Of a DNA stretch of 64,000 nt, positions 7,291 to 16,543 are shown one piece after another. The notes under the pieces were generated by a model, which had not been told where the DNA came from, searched no databases, and saw only the letters and a list, made by a program, of their open reading frames with translations. The number at the start of each line of letters is the position of its first letter. The first letter of the stretch is position 1. Position numbers and translations under genes: made by a program. Source of the DNA: an uncultured Clostridia bacterium (lineage in GTDB: Bacteria; Bacillota; Clostridia; Oscillospirales; CAG-272); contig CANQMS010000001.1 of assembly GCA_947624995.1 (NCBI GenBank), positions 1-64,000 on the forward strand, given 5' to 3'.

Positions 7291-8028
7291 ATGGACTCTT
7301 CCGTGACAAAGAACGCATATCGGGATGACAATCTGGCGCTTCTTCTGCGCGTCCGCGACGGAGACGCGCGGGCGGAGGAGGAGCTCATAACGGCGAACGC
7401 AGGACTCGTGCGCAGCATCGCCGCCCGTTTCGTCGGCAGGGGCGCGGAATACGACGACCTTTATCAGCTCGGAATGATCGGGATGCTGCGAGCTATACGA
7501 AGCTTTGACCCGGAGCGAGGATGCGCCTTCTCGACATATGCGGTCCCGCTCATTATCGGGGAGATAAAGCGCTTTCTGCGCGACGACGGCATAATAAAAG
7601 TGAGCCGGGACAAAAAGCGCCTCGGCTCACGTCTGCTTTCGGAAAAGGAAAAATTCGTCTCGGAGTTCGGGCGCGAGCCACACCTCTCTGAGCTCGCGGA
7701 GCGGGTCGGAACGGACACGGTCACAGCTGCCGAAGCGCTCGAATGTTCTTTCCCGGTGAGGTCTATCTCGGAGCCCGCGTATGACGACGGCGAGGCGACC
7801 ATATCGGACGTTCTCGAGGCGCCGGACACGACCTCCGCATATACGGACTATATCGCGCTCCACGAGGTGACCGATTCTCTCCCGCAGCTCTGGCGAAAGA
7901 TCATTTCTCTGCGGTACTATCACGATATGTCGCAGGAATCGACCGCGAGGGTGCTCGGGCTGTCGCAGGTCAAAATATCGCGCGAGGAAAAGAAGATTTT
8001 CGAATATATGCGCGAAAAACTCAGCTGA
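7291..8028 (+). CDS. sigF: RNA polymerase sporulation sigma factor sigma-F
   Basis: Early forespore sigma factor. Region 2 contains DDLYQLGMIGMLRAIRSF and FSTYAVPLIIGEIKRFLRDD, the latter strongly conserved in sigma-F and sigma-G. Region 3 follows (EFGREPHLSELAERVGTD), and region 4 ends in QESTARVLGLSQVKISREEK. Sigma-G is similar, but the position directly after spoIIAA-spoIIAB decides for sigma-F. The C-terminus overlaps the 3' end of the convergent ABC transporter gene by 8 bp with no terminator between them. Confidence 0.93.
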   Translation: MDSSVTKNAYRDDNLALLLRVRDGDARAEEELITANAGLVRSIAARFVGRGAEYDDLYQLGMIGMLRAIRSFDPERGCAFSTYAVPLIIGEIKRFLRDDGIIKVSRDKKRLGSRLLSEKEKFVSEFGREPHLSELAERVGTDTVTAAEALECSFPVRSISEPAYDDGEATISDVLEAPDTTSAYTDYIALHEVTDSLPQLWRKIISLRYYHDMSQESTARVLGLSQVKISREEKKIFEYMREKLS

Positions 8029-9799
8029 ACTGAGAATTGTAAAGCGACGCGTAAAATCCCCGGACTGCCAGCAGCTCGTCGTGTGTGCCGCGCTCGATTA
8101 TACTGCCGTCACGGACGACGAGGATCATGTCCGCGTCGCGCACGGTCGAAAGCCTGTGCGCGATAACGATCGAGGTCTTCCCCTCCATCAGCTTTGCCAT
8201 TGCGGACTGGATCCTTATCTCCGTCCGCGAATCGACGTTAGAGGTCGCCTCGTCAAGGATCAGGACCGAGCAATCCGGCAGCATTGCGCGCGCTATCGTA
8301 AGAAGCTGCTTCTGCCCCTTAGAGAGATTGATGCCGTCTTCCGTGAGGACGGTGTCGTAACCGTCGGGAAGCCCCTCTATGTAGTCGTCGATCATCGCAG
8401 CCTTTGCGGCGTTGACGATCTCTTCGCGAGTTGCGCCCTCTTTGCCGTACGCTATGTTCTCGGCGATCGTACCGCCGAAAAGCCACGTGTCCTGAAGGAC
8501 CATCGTGTATGCGCGGCAGAGGCTCTCACGCGTTATACCGAGCGTATCAAAGCCGTCTATGCAGATCTTGCCGCTGTCCTGATCGTAAAACCGCATGAGC
8601 AGATTTATGACCGTCGTTTTCCCGCTTCCCGTCGGACCGACGATCGCGATCGTCTTTCCCGCCTTTGCCTCAAAAGAGATGCCGTGGAGGATCTCCCTGT
8701 CCCGAGTATACGAGAAGCGGACGTTTTCCGCCGTGACCTCACCTCTCGGCGAGACGAGGACCATGGCGTCCGGTGCGTCCGCAGGTTCTTCCTCGGTGTC
8801 GAGCAGGCGGAAAACACGCTCCGCTGCCGAAGCTGCGGATTGCAGCTCGCTTATTATGTTTGCCATCTCGTTTATCGGACCGGAGAAGCGGCGTGAGTAA
8901 AGGATGAACGTAGAGATAGCGTCGAGATGTATCATCCCGCCGATATAGAGCACACCGCCGAACATACTTATAAGGGAGAGCGAGAGATTGTTTATGAAGT
9001 TGACAGTCGGACCGATCATGGCGCCCTGATAGTCTGCGTTGTAATACGCATCGATGGATTCGTCGTTCCGCCCGTCGAATCTGTCTATCATCGTCTCTTC
9101 ACGGTGATACGCCTTTATAGTTCTGTGCCCGGACAGAATCTCCTCCGTGTAGCCGTTCAGCTCTCCGAGCTTTGCCGAGCGTTTTCTGAAAAGAGGCTGT
9201 ATTTTTTTCGACTTGTACCGTGTGAAAAGCACCGACATCGGTATAGTCACGACAAAGACGAGAACGAGAAGCGGCGATATCAATATCATCATTACAAGCG
9301 AAACAACGATCGTTATGATGCTCGAACATATCTGGAGCAAGTCGGTCGATATCGAGGCGTTGATCGTGTCTATATCGTACGACATGCGGCTTATGATGTC
9401 GCCGGTTTGATTTTTGTCGAAAAAGCCGACAGGCAGCCGCATCAGCTTGTCGAACACCTGCTGACGCATACGCGCGACAATGCTCCGCGAAAGATGTATC
9501 ATGGTCACGGACAAAAGGTACGACAGCGCGGACGACAGCGCGTAGAACAGCGCCATCAACGCACAGTAAAACAGCACAGTTCCGAAATCGACTTTGCCGA
9601 TCCCGGGCTCGATTGCTTTGATCGCTTTTCCCGACAGATACGGTCCGGCAAGTGCGAACGCGTTTGACGAGAGCATTATTATCACGGCGACCGTGACGAG
9701 GACTTTGTGCTCGAACATATATCCGAAGATGCGGAAGAACATCTTCATTTTATGACGCTTGGCGGCAGTTTCCGCCGGCGTTTTTTTTGCGTCAGTCAA
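8021..9799 (-). CDS. ABC exporter subunit with intact ATPase site (heterodimer partner B)
   Basis: Half-transporter of about 592 residues with six membrane helices followed by an ATPase domain. The ATPase domain has Walker A GPTGSGKTT, a modified signature LSKGQKQ, Walker B with catalytic glutamate (LILDEATSNVD) and an H-loop (IVIAHRLSTV). It pairs with the gene just upstream, whose Walker B glutamate is replaced. This asymmetry is typical of heterodimeric exporters such as TM287/288, LmrCD and BmrCD, which export drugs or lipids. The open frame reaches 9868, but TTG at 9799 has GGAGG eight bases before it and gives an 8-bp overlap with the partner, so I chose it. The substrate is unknown. 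The 3' end overlaps sigF. Confidence 0.9.
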   Translation of the reverse strand: MTDAKKTPAETAAKRHKMKMFFRIFGYMFEHKVLVTVAVIIMLSSNAFALAGPYLSGKAIKAIEPGIGKVDFGTVLFYCALMALFYALSSALSYLLSVTMIHLSRSIVARMRQQVFDKLMRLPVGFFDKNQTGDIISRMSYDIDTINASISTDLLQICSSIITIVVSLVMMILISPLLVLVFVVTIPMSVLFTRYKSKKIQPLFRKRSAKLGELNGYTEEILSGHRTIKAYHREETMIDRFDGRNDESIDAYYNADYQGAMIGPTVNFINNLSLSLISMFGGVLYIGGMIHLDAISTFILYSRRFSGPINEMANIISELQSAASAAERVFRLLDTEEEPADAPDAMVLVSPRGEVTAENVRFSYTRDREILHGISFEAKAGKTIAIVGPTGSGKTTVINLLMRFYDQDSGKICIDGFDTLGITRESLCRAYTMVLQDTWLFGGTIAENIAYGKEGATREEIVNAAKAAMIDDYIEGLPDGYDTVLTEDGINLSKGQKQLLTIARAMLPDCSVLILDEATSNVDSRTEIRIQSAMAKLMEGKTSIVIAHRLSTVRDADMILVVRDGSIIERGTHDELLAVRGFYASLYNSQFS

Positions 9800-11525
9800 G
9801 GATCGCACCTCCCATCTGCGAGTCGGCGATCTCGCGGTATATGTCGCAGCTCGATCGGAGCTCATCATCCGTCCCGGCGGCTATCACCGATCCGCCGTCC
9901 ATCACAAGGATCAGGTCGGCGGACATGATCGAGCTTATTCTCTGCGCGACGATAATCTTTGTAGTTTTGCCGAAGCCCTTCGCGATCGCGGCGCGGAGGT
10001 TCGCGTCCGTTTTGTAGTCGAGCGCGCTTGAAGAGTCGTCGAGAATGACGATCTCGGGCGTCCCGGCGAGCGCGCGCGATATCAGGAGGCGCTGCTTCTG
10101 ACCGCCGGAAAGGTTTGCGCCCTTTATCGCGAGAGCGAAGTCCGCCCCGCCCTCCTTTTCGGAGATAAATTCGCTCGCCTGAGCGTATACGGTCGCGGTG
10201 TCGATCTCTCCGTCGGAGATATCCCTGCCGAATCGGATGTTTTCACGTATCGTGTCGGCGAAGAGAAAGTCGCTCTGGAGGGCGACGCCGAACTTTTCAT
10301 ACAGCTCGTTCCGCGGCACATATCTTATATCGCGCCCGTCTATCTCTATTTTTCCCGAATCGGGATCGTAAAAGCGAAGCAGAAGCGAGATCAGCGTGGT
10401 TTTGCCGCTTCCTGTCGCACCGATGATGCCGAGCGTCTGCCCGCGGTAGAGGTCAAAGGATACGTTTTTGATGTTGTCCTTTTTGCCGTTATACGAGAAT
10501 GTTACGCTGTCGAACCTGATGTGAGGTGCGCCCTCTACAGCTTCCGTTTCCTCTCCGTCCGGGCTCATCAGCACGGGAAGCTCCGCCTCGGCGGAGAGCA
10601 CCTCCTCTATCCTCCCCATCGACGCCGAGCATCGCGAGTAGGTCGTGAACATTCGCGTCACGGACAGCATGGCGTTGAGAATATACGTAAAGTAGCTCAT
10701 AAACGATATTATCGTTCCGACCTTGGAGAGCCCGGCGTTCACTCTGAATGCTCCGATGACGATCACAACGGTAAGACCGACGTAAAGAAAGAAATTCATG
10801 AGCGGATTCGTCGCAGAAACGACGAGTCCTGCCGTTTCCTCGCGCTTCATGAGCGCGCGGTTCACGCCGTCAAAGCGGCGGCGCTCGTAGTCTGTCTTCG
10901 AGAGCGCCTTGATCACACGGATCCCCTGTATGTTTTCGCGCACTGTGCGGACCATATCGTCCGTCGCGGACTGCTGTTTCCTGTAAAGCGGGACCGTCTT
11001 TTTCGCTATGTAGAATACGGACGCACCGAGGAAAGGCAGCGTCGCTACGAGGACGAGCGTCAGCACCGGGTCGAGTACCATTGTTATAACGAGTCCGCCG
11101 ACAAGAAGGATCGGCGCGCGGACTCCCATCCGCTGCATCATCCCTGTGAATTGATGGACGTTATACGTGTCCGATGTCAGGCGGGACTCGAGGGACGGGA
11201 TCGTGAACCGGTCTGTCTGAGCACAGGAGAGGTACAGCGTCTTTACAAAAAGATCGTGGCGCAGAAGGCGCGTCGATTCGCTCGCGACGCGGGACGCCAT
11301 CCTGTTCGCGATGATATTGCCGACTACGGCGAGCACGGAGCAGACGATCATAATGCCGCCGTAGAAGTAGATCATACGCTCGTCCCCCTTCGGAACGACA
11401 TCGTCGATTATTATTTTCAGCATGACCGGGATGAGAAGATCGAATATCGTCCCGGCAAATTTGATCGCGAGCCCGACCGACATCCGCGGCAAAAACGGCT
11501 TCAGATACTTAAAATACGTTCGCAT
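9792..11525 (-). CDS. ABC exporter subunit with degenerate ATPase site (heterodimer partner A)
   Basis: 577-residue half-transporter with a transmembrane domain (1-310), then the ATPase domain: Walker A GATGSGKTT (369-377), canonical signature LSGGQ (472-476), and Walker B ILDDSSSALD with Asp497 where the catalytic glutamate should be. The Asp replacement marks the degenerate-site subunit of heterodimeric type IV exporters, and together with the downstream gene it forms one transporter. The start ATG has only a weak GGTAG-type ribosome binding site. A TATATT preceded by TGG lies about 45 bp upstream and may be an extended -10. Confidence 0.9.
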   Translation of the reverse strand: MRTYFKYLKPFLPRMSVGLAIKFAGTIFDLLIPVMLKIIIDDVVPKGDERMIYFYGGIMIVCSVLAVVGNIIANRMASRVASESTRLLRHDLFVKTLYLSCAQTDRFTIPSLESRLTSDTYNVHQFTGMMQRMGVRAPILLVGGLVITMVLDPVLTLVLVATLPFLGASVFYIAKKTVPLYRKQQSATDDMVRTVRENIQGIRVIKALSKTDYERRRFDGVNRALMKREETAGLVVSATNPLMNFFLYVGLTVVIVIGAFRVNAGLSKVGTIISFMSYFTYILNAMLSVTRMFTTYSRCSASMGRIEEVLSAEAELPVLMSPDGEETEAVEGAPHIRFDSVTFSYNGKKDNIKNVSFDLYRGQTLGIIGATGSGKTTLISLLLRFYDPDSGKIEIDGRDIRYVPRNELYEKFGVALQSDFLFADTIRENIRFGRDISDGEIDTATVYAQASEFISEKEGGADFALAIKGANLSGGQKQRLLISRALAGTPEIVILDDSSSALDYKTDANLRAAIAKGFGKTTKIIVAQRISSIMSADLILVMDGGSVIAAGTDDELRSSCDIYREIADSQMGGAILD

Positions 11526-11704
11526 ACTACACTACCGAAAAAAATCATTCCCGTATAATATACCATATTTGAAGCGGAAAATCTACGCCTAAACGCGATG
11601 AAACAAATATTTAATTTTTGGCGCCGAAACGGCGAATTTGTTCACATTTGGTTCATATTTGCCGTGAGCCGCCGCCCGCGGCGCCCAGATATATTCGGAT
11701 ATAA

Positions 11705-11742
11705 AAACAGTAACGCCCCGGTCTGTCGGGGCGTTACTGTTT
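11705..11742. terminator. Bidirectional terminator after the PL11 lyase gene
   Basis: 16-bp perfect arms (AAACAGTAACGCCCCG) with a 6-bp loop. On the minus strand the hairpin is followed by TTTTTAT and ends the PL11 transcript. Confidence 0.85.
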
Positions 11743-11754
11743 ATAAAGGATGTT

Positions 11755-13647
11755 TTATTTTGCTTTTGCCATATACACTTCCGGGTAATCCGGCAGAGGA
11801 TAATATGTGTCGAGGAACCACTCCGTATGCGGCGGGATATTGTACGCGACGTTTTCGTTTGCGACGCCGCAGCGGTACATCGTATTGTGCATGAGCGTCG
11901 GCAGCCTGTATTCTGTCTCGGAGTTCGTCATGAATACGCGCAGAGCCGCGCCGTCGGAGGTCGCCATGACGATCTCCTCGCGCCAATCTCCGAGAAGGTC
12001 CGCCGTCAGGCACGGGGTCGCCTTTGATCCGTTGCATGCGACAACGCCGGACAGCGAGGCGACATTCCCGAACTCGTATGAATATACGTTCGTGCCGTCA
12101 AGTCCGCATCGTTCGAGCGCGCCCGAAAAATAGACCGCGAAATTGATCCCGCCGTTCCACGTGCCTCTGTATACGTCTTTTTCACCGACGAAGATCTGAG
12201 AGGTCGTGGCGCACATGAACTCCGCCGAGTCATTGTCCTTGATGAAGTTGTCTGCAAGAGCGCGTCCGACATCGCGGTTGGAGCTGTAGCGGCGAAGTAT
12301 TTTCCCGCTCTCCGCTTCCGCAAGGTACGCACCTTGAGAGCCCTCAAGACAGCCCCAGATCTCAAGTCCGTCCCTGTCGGGCAGGAAGTTGCCGACGTGA
12401 ACCGCGTCACCGTGACCGAGGTTCGTCGACCAAAGCAGCTTGCCGTCATGGTCGATGCAGCACTGCCCGTAAACGATCTCGTCAAATCCGTCACCGTCGA
12501 CGTCTGCAACGCAGAGGTTATGGTTGCCCTGACCTGCCGCACGGGCGCTCATCCCGCCGTCATTCGAATCGAACCGCCAGACTCTTTTGATCTGTTCGCC
12601 GTCAAAATTGTAGGCGACAAGCACAGCGCGCGTATAATAGCCGCGGCACATAATGAAGGAGGGCGTCTTTCCGTCGAGATAGGCGACGGCGGCGAGGAAT
12701 CTGTCACAGCGGTTGCCGTAATCGTCTCCCCACGAGCCGACAGAGCCCCTCGGCGGGTCGTAATCTATCGTGTGGATCGCTTCTCCAGTCTCACCGTTAA
12801 ATACGGTGAGGTATTCGGGACCTGTGAGTATTCTTCCGTTGGCGGCAAGATAGCTGCGGTCCTCGCCTATGAGATTTCCCTTCCCGTCGACGGTTTTGTC
12901 CGCCGTCTTGCAGACGACCTCCGCCTTTCCGTCTCCGTCGAAATCGTAGACGAGGAACTGCGTGTAGTGGGCGCCCGCGCGGATGTTTTCGCCGAGGTCT
13001 ATTCTCCAGAGCTTCGTTCCGTCGAGCTTATATGCATCGAGCAGAACGTTTCCGGTATATCCGTCCTTTGAATTGTCCTGCGCGTTGGAAGGATCCCATT
13101 TTAAAACTATCTCGTATTCGTCGTCCCCGTCAAGGTCTCCGCAGGAGCAGTCGTTCGGAGAATATGTGTATGATCCTCCGTCACGCGTCCTGCCGTTTTT
13201 CGGCTTATCGAGCCTGATGTCAAAATAGTTGGTTTTGAATGGGGTGACTCCGGGCGTTTCTTCGCTGCCCGTCTTCACCGTATATACCGATTCCTCGCTG
13301 CCGCCTTCATCGAAATAGCATGTCGGCATACCCTTTTCACTCGTGTAAATGAGTTCGCCGTCACGAAAGAGCTCATGAACCGTGTCGCGGGATTCGGTCC
13401 CGAGCGAACGCCAGCTCACGAGACATCCGATCTTCTTTTCCGAGTTTCTTGCCCGGATCGCAGTCAGCCCGCGGTCGAGCGCCTCGACACGTCTTCCGTT
13501 TTCGTTCACTTCATCCTCCATAACAGGCGCAGTCGTAACGTCTCCTGCGGTCGTTTCCTCGCCTCCGCCGTCTCTGCACGATGCGGACGATGCGGTGACG
13601 GCAAGCACCGCTATTAAAAGCGCCAGCAGTCTGTAACGTTTTTTCAT
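11755..13647 (-). CDS. Secreted rhamnogalacturonan lyase, polysaccharide lyase family 11
   Basis: 630 residues. The N-terminus is a signal sequence (MKKRYRLLALLIAVLAV) ending at SSASC, a plausible lipoprotein cleavage site, so the enzyme is probably tethered to the membrane. The mature protein starts with a short beta domain, then the eight-bladed propeller typical of PL11 (YesW/YesX of Bacillus), with many Ca-binding D-x-D-G-D repeats (GDLDGDDEYEIV, YDFDGDGKAEVV, ADVDGDGFDEIV) and the C-terminal LPTLMHNTMYR. PL11 enzymes cleave the rhamnose-galacturonate backbone of rhamnogalacturonan I by beta-elimination. The frame is open to 13698, but the promoter lies there. ATG 13647 has GGGAG seven bases before it. 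Confidence 0.92.
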   Translation of the reverse strand: MKKRYRLLALLIAVLAVTASSASCRDGGGEETTAGDVTTAPVMEDEVNENGRRVEALDRGLTAIRARNSEKKIGCLVSWRSLGTESRDTVHELFRDGELIYTSEKGMPTCYFDEGGSEESVYTVKTGSEETPGVTPFKTNYFDIRLDKPKNGRTRDGGSYTYSPNDCSCGDLDGDDEYEIVLKWDPSNAQDNSKDGYTGNVLLDAYKLDGTKLWRIDLGENIRAGAHYTQFLVYDFDGDGKAEVVCKTADKTVDGKGNLIGEDRSYLAANGRILTGPEYLTVFNGETGEAIHTIDYDPPRGSVGSWGDDYGNRCDRFLAAVAYLDGKTPSFIMCRGYYTRAVLVAYNFDGEQIKRVWRFDSNDGGMSARAAGQGNHNLCVADVDGDGFDEIVYGQCCIDHDGKLLWSTNLGHGDAVHVGNFLPDRDGLEIWGCLEGSQGAYLAEAESGKILRRYSSNRDVGRALADNFIKDNDSAEFMCATTSQIFVGEKDVYRGTWNGGINFAVYFSGALERCGLDGTNVYSYEFGNVASLSGVVACNGSKATPCLTADLLGDWREEIVMATSDGAALRVFMTNSETEYRLPTLMHNTMYRCGVANENVAYNIPPHTEWFLDTYYPLPDYPEVYMAKAK

Positions 13648-13689
13648 TATGTCGCTCCCTTTTTGAACCGATTTCTGCCTTTTAATGTC

Positions 13690-13718
13690 ATTATACATGA
13701 GTTTCGGTATTTTTTCAA
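13690..13718 (-). promoter_or_regulatory. Sigma-A-type promoter of the PL11 lyase gene
   Basis: On the minus strand TTGAAA (13718-13713) and TATAAT (13695-13690) with a 17-bp spacer and a TG just before the -10. Transcription would start near 13683, upstream of the chosen ATG. Confidence 0.7.
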
Positions 13719-13759
13719 CATATTTTGAGCTTTTTACCGATATTTTTTTAACAATTCTG

Positions 13760-13788
13760 TTGTAAAAGTACGTCCGATGTGGTAGTAT
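13760..13788 (+). promoter_or_regulatory. Promoter of the alpha/beta-hydrolase gene
   Basis: TTGTAA and TAGTAT with a 17-bp spacer and TGG before the -10. It diverges from the PL11 promoter 42 bp away. Confidence 0.5.
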
Positions 13789-13840
13789 TTTACTGTATGG
13801 GACAATTGACTGAACGACAAATCAAAAGGAGCGGTACTAT

Positions 13841-14662
13841 ATGCTTCACGAAGTCATTGAACTTTATGATAACGATCCGCGCGTGACGCTTACTGCGTAT
13901 ATCCACGGGGATGCACCGGAGCTCCGTGCGCCCGAAAGACCTGCGCTCATAGTTTTTCCCGGCGGAGGACTGTCCTATTTGTCGGAGCGTGAGGCGGAGC
14001 CCGTCGCGGTCAGGTTTTTCGGCGAGGGCATGAACGTGTTCGTACTACGCTACTCGATAGGCGATCTTGCCCACTTCCCGCTCCCGCTGCTCGACGCATC
14101 TCTTGCCGTGTCGTATGTAAGGCGGTCCGCCGAAAAATACCGTATCGACCCGCACCGCATATTTGCGCTCGGCTTTTCCGCCGGCGGTTATATCGCGGCT
14201 ATGCTCGGCGTTCGATGGCACGAACCGTTCATCCGCGAGGAGCTCGACATCGGATACGGCGAGAACAGACCGGACGGTCTCATCCTTGCTTATCCCGTCA
14301 TAACCGCAAAGGAATTTGCGCACCGCGGTACTATAGAGCTGTCGATCGGAGAGGATGCGGACGAGGCGGAGCTCGAGGAGCACAGCCTTGAGATGCTCGT
14401 CACCGAGAAAACGCCCCCGGCGTTTTTATGGCACACGGCGGAGGACACTGCCGTCCCGGTCGAAAACTCGCTTCTTTTTGCGTTCGCGCTCTCCTCGTAC
14501 GGCGTGCCGTTTGAGCTGCACGTATATCCGAACGGTCCTCACGGGCTTTCACTCGCGACGCGGGAGACATCGTGCGGAAACAGAGGGCTTGAGGACAGTC
14601 ATGTGGCGGATTGGGTCAGGCTCGCCGTCGAGTGGATGAGGACAGCCGTTCCCCGTATATAG
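13841..14662 (+). CDS. Alpha/beta-hydrolase, probable carbohydrate acetylesterase
   Basis: 273 residues, no signal peptide, so cytoplasmic. Visible features are an oxyanion HGGG-like turn (FPGGGLSYLS), a nucleophile elbow ALGFSAGGY with the catalytic Ser in GFSAGG, and a C-terminal catalytic His in PNGPHGLSL. The pattern fits the BD-FAE/acetylxylan-esterase branch of the fold. Divergent placement beside the PL11 lyase suggests it removes acetyl groups from imported pectin oligosaccharides. This is inference, and esters of other sugars are possible. GGAG lies nine bases before the ATG. Confidence 0.8.
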   Translation: MLHEVIELYDNDPRVTLTAYIHGDAPELRAPERPALIVFPGGGLSYLSEREAEPVAVRFFGEGMNVFVLRYSIGDLAHFPLPLLDASLAVSYVRRSAEKYRIDPHRIFALGFSAGGYIAAMLGVRWHEPFIREELDIGYGENRPDGLILAYPVITAKEFAHRGTIELSIGEDADEAELEEHSLEMLVTEKTPPAFLWHTAEDTAVPVENSLLFAFALSSYGVPFELHVYPNGPHGLSLATRETSCGNRGLEDSHVADWVRLAVEWMRTAVPRI

Positions 14663-14672
14663 ATATTCCCCG

Positions 14673-15605
14673 TCAGAAAAGGATCGGAGCCCTGAAAAAC
14701 AGCTCGCGCAGACGCGCGTAGATATTGAAAAAATCATCCGGCGGCAAAGGATTTTTTCCTTTGCCGCACTCTATTGTGAATGAGGGCTTTCCGTATTCGG
14801 CAACAAACCAGTCCGTCAGCCCGCCGTAAGCCGCGCTCCCTTCGGGCTCGGCGAGCCTGTACCCCGTCATATCGGACATTACCCGCCCGATCCTGTGCGA
14901 TATTTTGGGGCATGTTCCGCCGCTCGTATAAAATATCTCCTCGCCCTGTGTGTGCAGTGTGAGGATCATCTCGGGCGAGACGGTGCGTATCAGCCGGCAG
15001 AGCGCCGATGTCTCCGGCTCGGACTCGGGATATTCGCCGCTGTATTTTGTCGGTCCGTTTATGATGCCATCCTCCTTTTCGAGGGCTTTGTATTCGGTAA
15101 ATCCGGCGGCGTAGTTGTGATTCAGGTCGACGCCGCGCTCGTTTGCCTGCCAGTGAGTGAAATCGTCCCCGCCGTTCATCCTCAAAAGCCGTTCATAAAG
15201 CGGACTTTCTTCCGATGCTCCGCGGAGCGACAGCTCGACTCCGTCAGGGTTCAGCATCGGCAGGACATATATACATCTCTCGGAAAAAATATAATCCATG
15301 CCGACGCCGTACATCCGAACCCCCTCTGCCATGCTCTCGCAGTACTCGTTTATGAAGCGCAAAAGCAGGGATGAAGTTATCCGTTCCATTCCGTGATGCG
15401 CTCCGACATAAAGCACAGGCTGCGCGTCAGCCCTGCCGAGGCGGACGCAGTATAGCTCGCGCCCGCGGATAGATTCGCCGACATAGACCTGCTCGAGAAA
15501 GCTGTATCTCGATAAGAGAACGCTTATGTATGCGCCGACGAGATCATGATCGCATTCTCGGTTGAACGGCAGCATCTTCGGGTAGCTTTTTTCATAATTT
15601 TCCAT
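14673..15605 (-). CDS. M14 family zinc carboxypeptidase
   Basis: 310 residues. Zinc ligands fit the H-x-x-E...H pattern: GAHHGMERIT supplies His and Glu, LTLHTQGEEIF the second His, and FTIECGKG the catalytic Glu near the C-terminus. In clostridia and bacilli such proteins often hydrolyse gamma-D-glutamyl-diamino acid links of cell-wall peptides. No signal peptide is seen, so a role in recycling wall peptides in the cytoplasm is plausible. The ribosome binding site is weak. Substrate is not determined by the sequence. Confidence 0.85.
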   Translation of the reverse strand: MENYEKSYPKMLPFNRECDHDLVGAYISVLLSRYSFLEQVYVGESIRGRELYCVRLGRADAQPVLYVGAHHGMERITSSLLLRFINEYCESMAEGVRMYGVGMDYIFSERCIYVLPMLNPDGVELSLRGASEESPLYERLLRMNGGDDFTHWQANERGVDLNHNYAAGFTEYKALEKEDGIINGPTKYSGEYPESEPETSALCRLIRTVSPEMILTLHTQGEEIFYTSGGTCPKISHRIGRVMSDMTGYRLAEPEGSAAYGGLTDWFVAEYGKPSFTIECGKGKNPLPPDDFFNIYARLRELFFRAPILF

Positions 15606-15746
15606 GTTACTTCGTTGCTTCGCCTTTCATTTCGGTTTTTGTAACAATATATGACAGGTGCCGGCGGGTTAGTCAAAAAAAATCTTTCCTTTCTCCGCGT
15701 AATGTGGTAAAATAGAACGTAGATCGGCTCGGAGGAATGATTTTCC

Positions 15747-16466
15747 ATGAAAGAACAAAGAGAAAATAACACGGCAATTCGGCGCGATCTGACGGTCGGC
15801 GCCCTGATCTCGCTCGGACTCACGCTGACCGCGCGCCTTTTGAACGTCATTTACACAGAGATATCTTCTTCATCCTCCGTTTTCGTCGGTATTCTCGACA
15901 ATGTGGTTTTTGTATTTGACAGCGTGATATTTGCCGCAGGCGCCGCCCTGATCCTGCACTTTATCCTTCGCGGGAACAGGCGCTGTGTCGGGCTCTCGTT
16001 TCTGTTTGTGCTTCTCATCCTCGCTCTTGACTACACCGCATCGTTTGTTATCGACCTCATCACGGGGAATCTGATAGTCGGTCTTGAGCTTGCCTCGGCG
16101 CTTTACCTTCTGCTGAATTTCGCGGCGCGCGCGCTGACGTATTTTCTCTTGTTTTTGTTTGCGCCTTTTATAACGGGTCGGACGGAGATGAGCAATCACC
16201 GTGTTCCCTCGCTTTCCCTGAAGAGACCGGAAGGCAGACTGATCCTTGCGGCGGCGCTTCTTCATATGCTGCCGTACCTTATTTTTGAAATATATTCAAA
16301 CATTTTGGGGATCGTCGAATACGGGCTCCCGGATATGACCGATATCGTGCCGATCCTCTCGGCATACGGCGAGGTCATCCTGATAGACGGCGCGCTGACT
16401 TATTTCGCCGTTTTCCTGATCATGACCGTGCTTTCACTCTCCGTGAAAAAGACGGACGAAACGTGA
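15747..16466 (+). CDS. Polytopic membrane protein, unknown function
   Basis: 239 residues with six or seven predicted membrane helices and a short charged loop near residue 150. It is not recognised as a named family. GGAGG lies 11 bases before the ATG, and TAAAAT preceded by TGG (near 15709) may be its -10. It diverges from the M14 peptidase and converges with the secA-linked membrane protein operon, separated by a long bidirectional terminator. Confidence 0.6.
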   Translation: MKEQRENNTAIRRDLTVGALISLGLTLTARLLNVIYTEISSSSSVFVGILDNVVFVFDSVIFAAGAALILHFILRGNRRCVGLSFLFVLLILALDYTASFVIDLITGNLIVGLELASALYLLLNFAARALTYFLLFLFAPFITGRTEMSNHRVPSLSLKRPEGRLILAAALLHMLPYLIFEIYSNILGIVEYGLPDMTDIVPILSAYGEVILIDGALTYFAVFLIMTVLSLSVKKTDET

Positions 16467-16479
16467 CGGAAAAAATATT

Positions 16480-16526
16480 ATAAAGCATAAAAGAACGCCG
16501 GTGTTCGGCGTTCTTTTATGCTTTAT
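16480..16526. terminator. Bidirectional terminator with 21-bp perfect stem
   Basis: Arms 16480-16500 and 16506-16526 pair perfectly around GTGTT. It lies between convergent genes, with TTTTAT-type tracts inside each arm end, so it can stop transcription from both sides. Confidence 0.85.
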
Positions 16527-16543
16527 CGGCTTGATTACGAGGA

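Noticed and set aside
7291-8028. Sigma factor read as sigma-G
   Set aside because: The sequence could fit either, but it follows spoIIAA and spoIIAB directly, which defines sigF.
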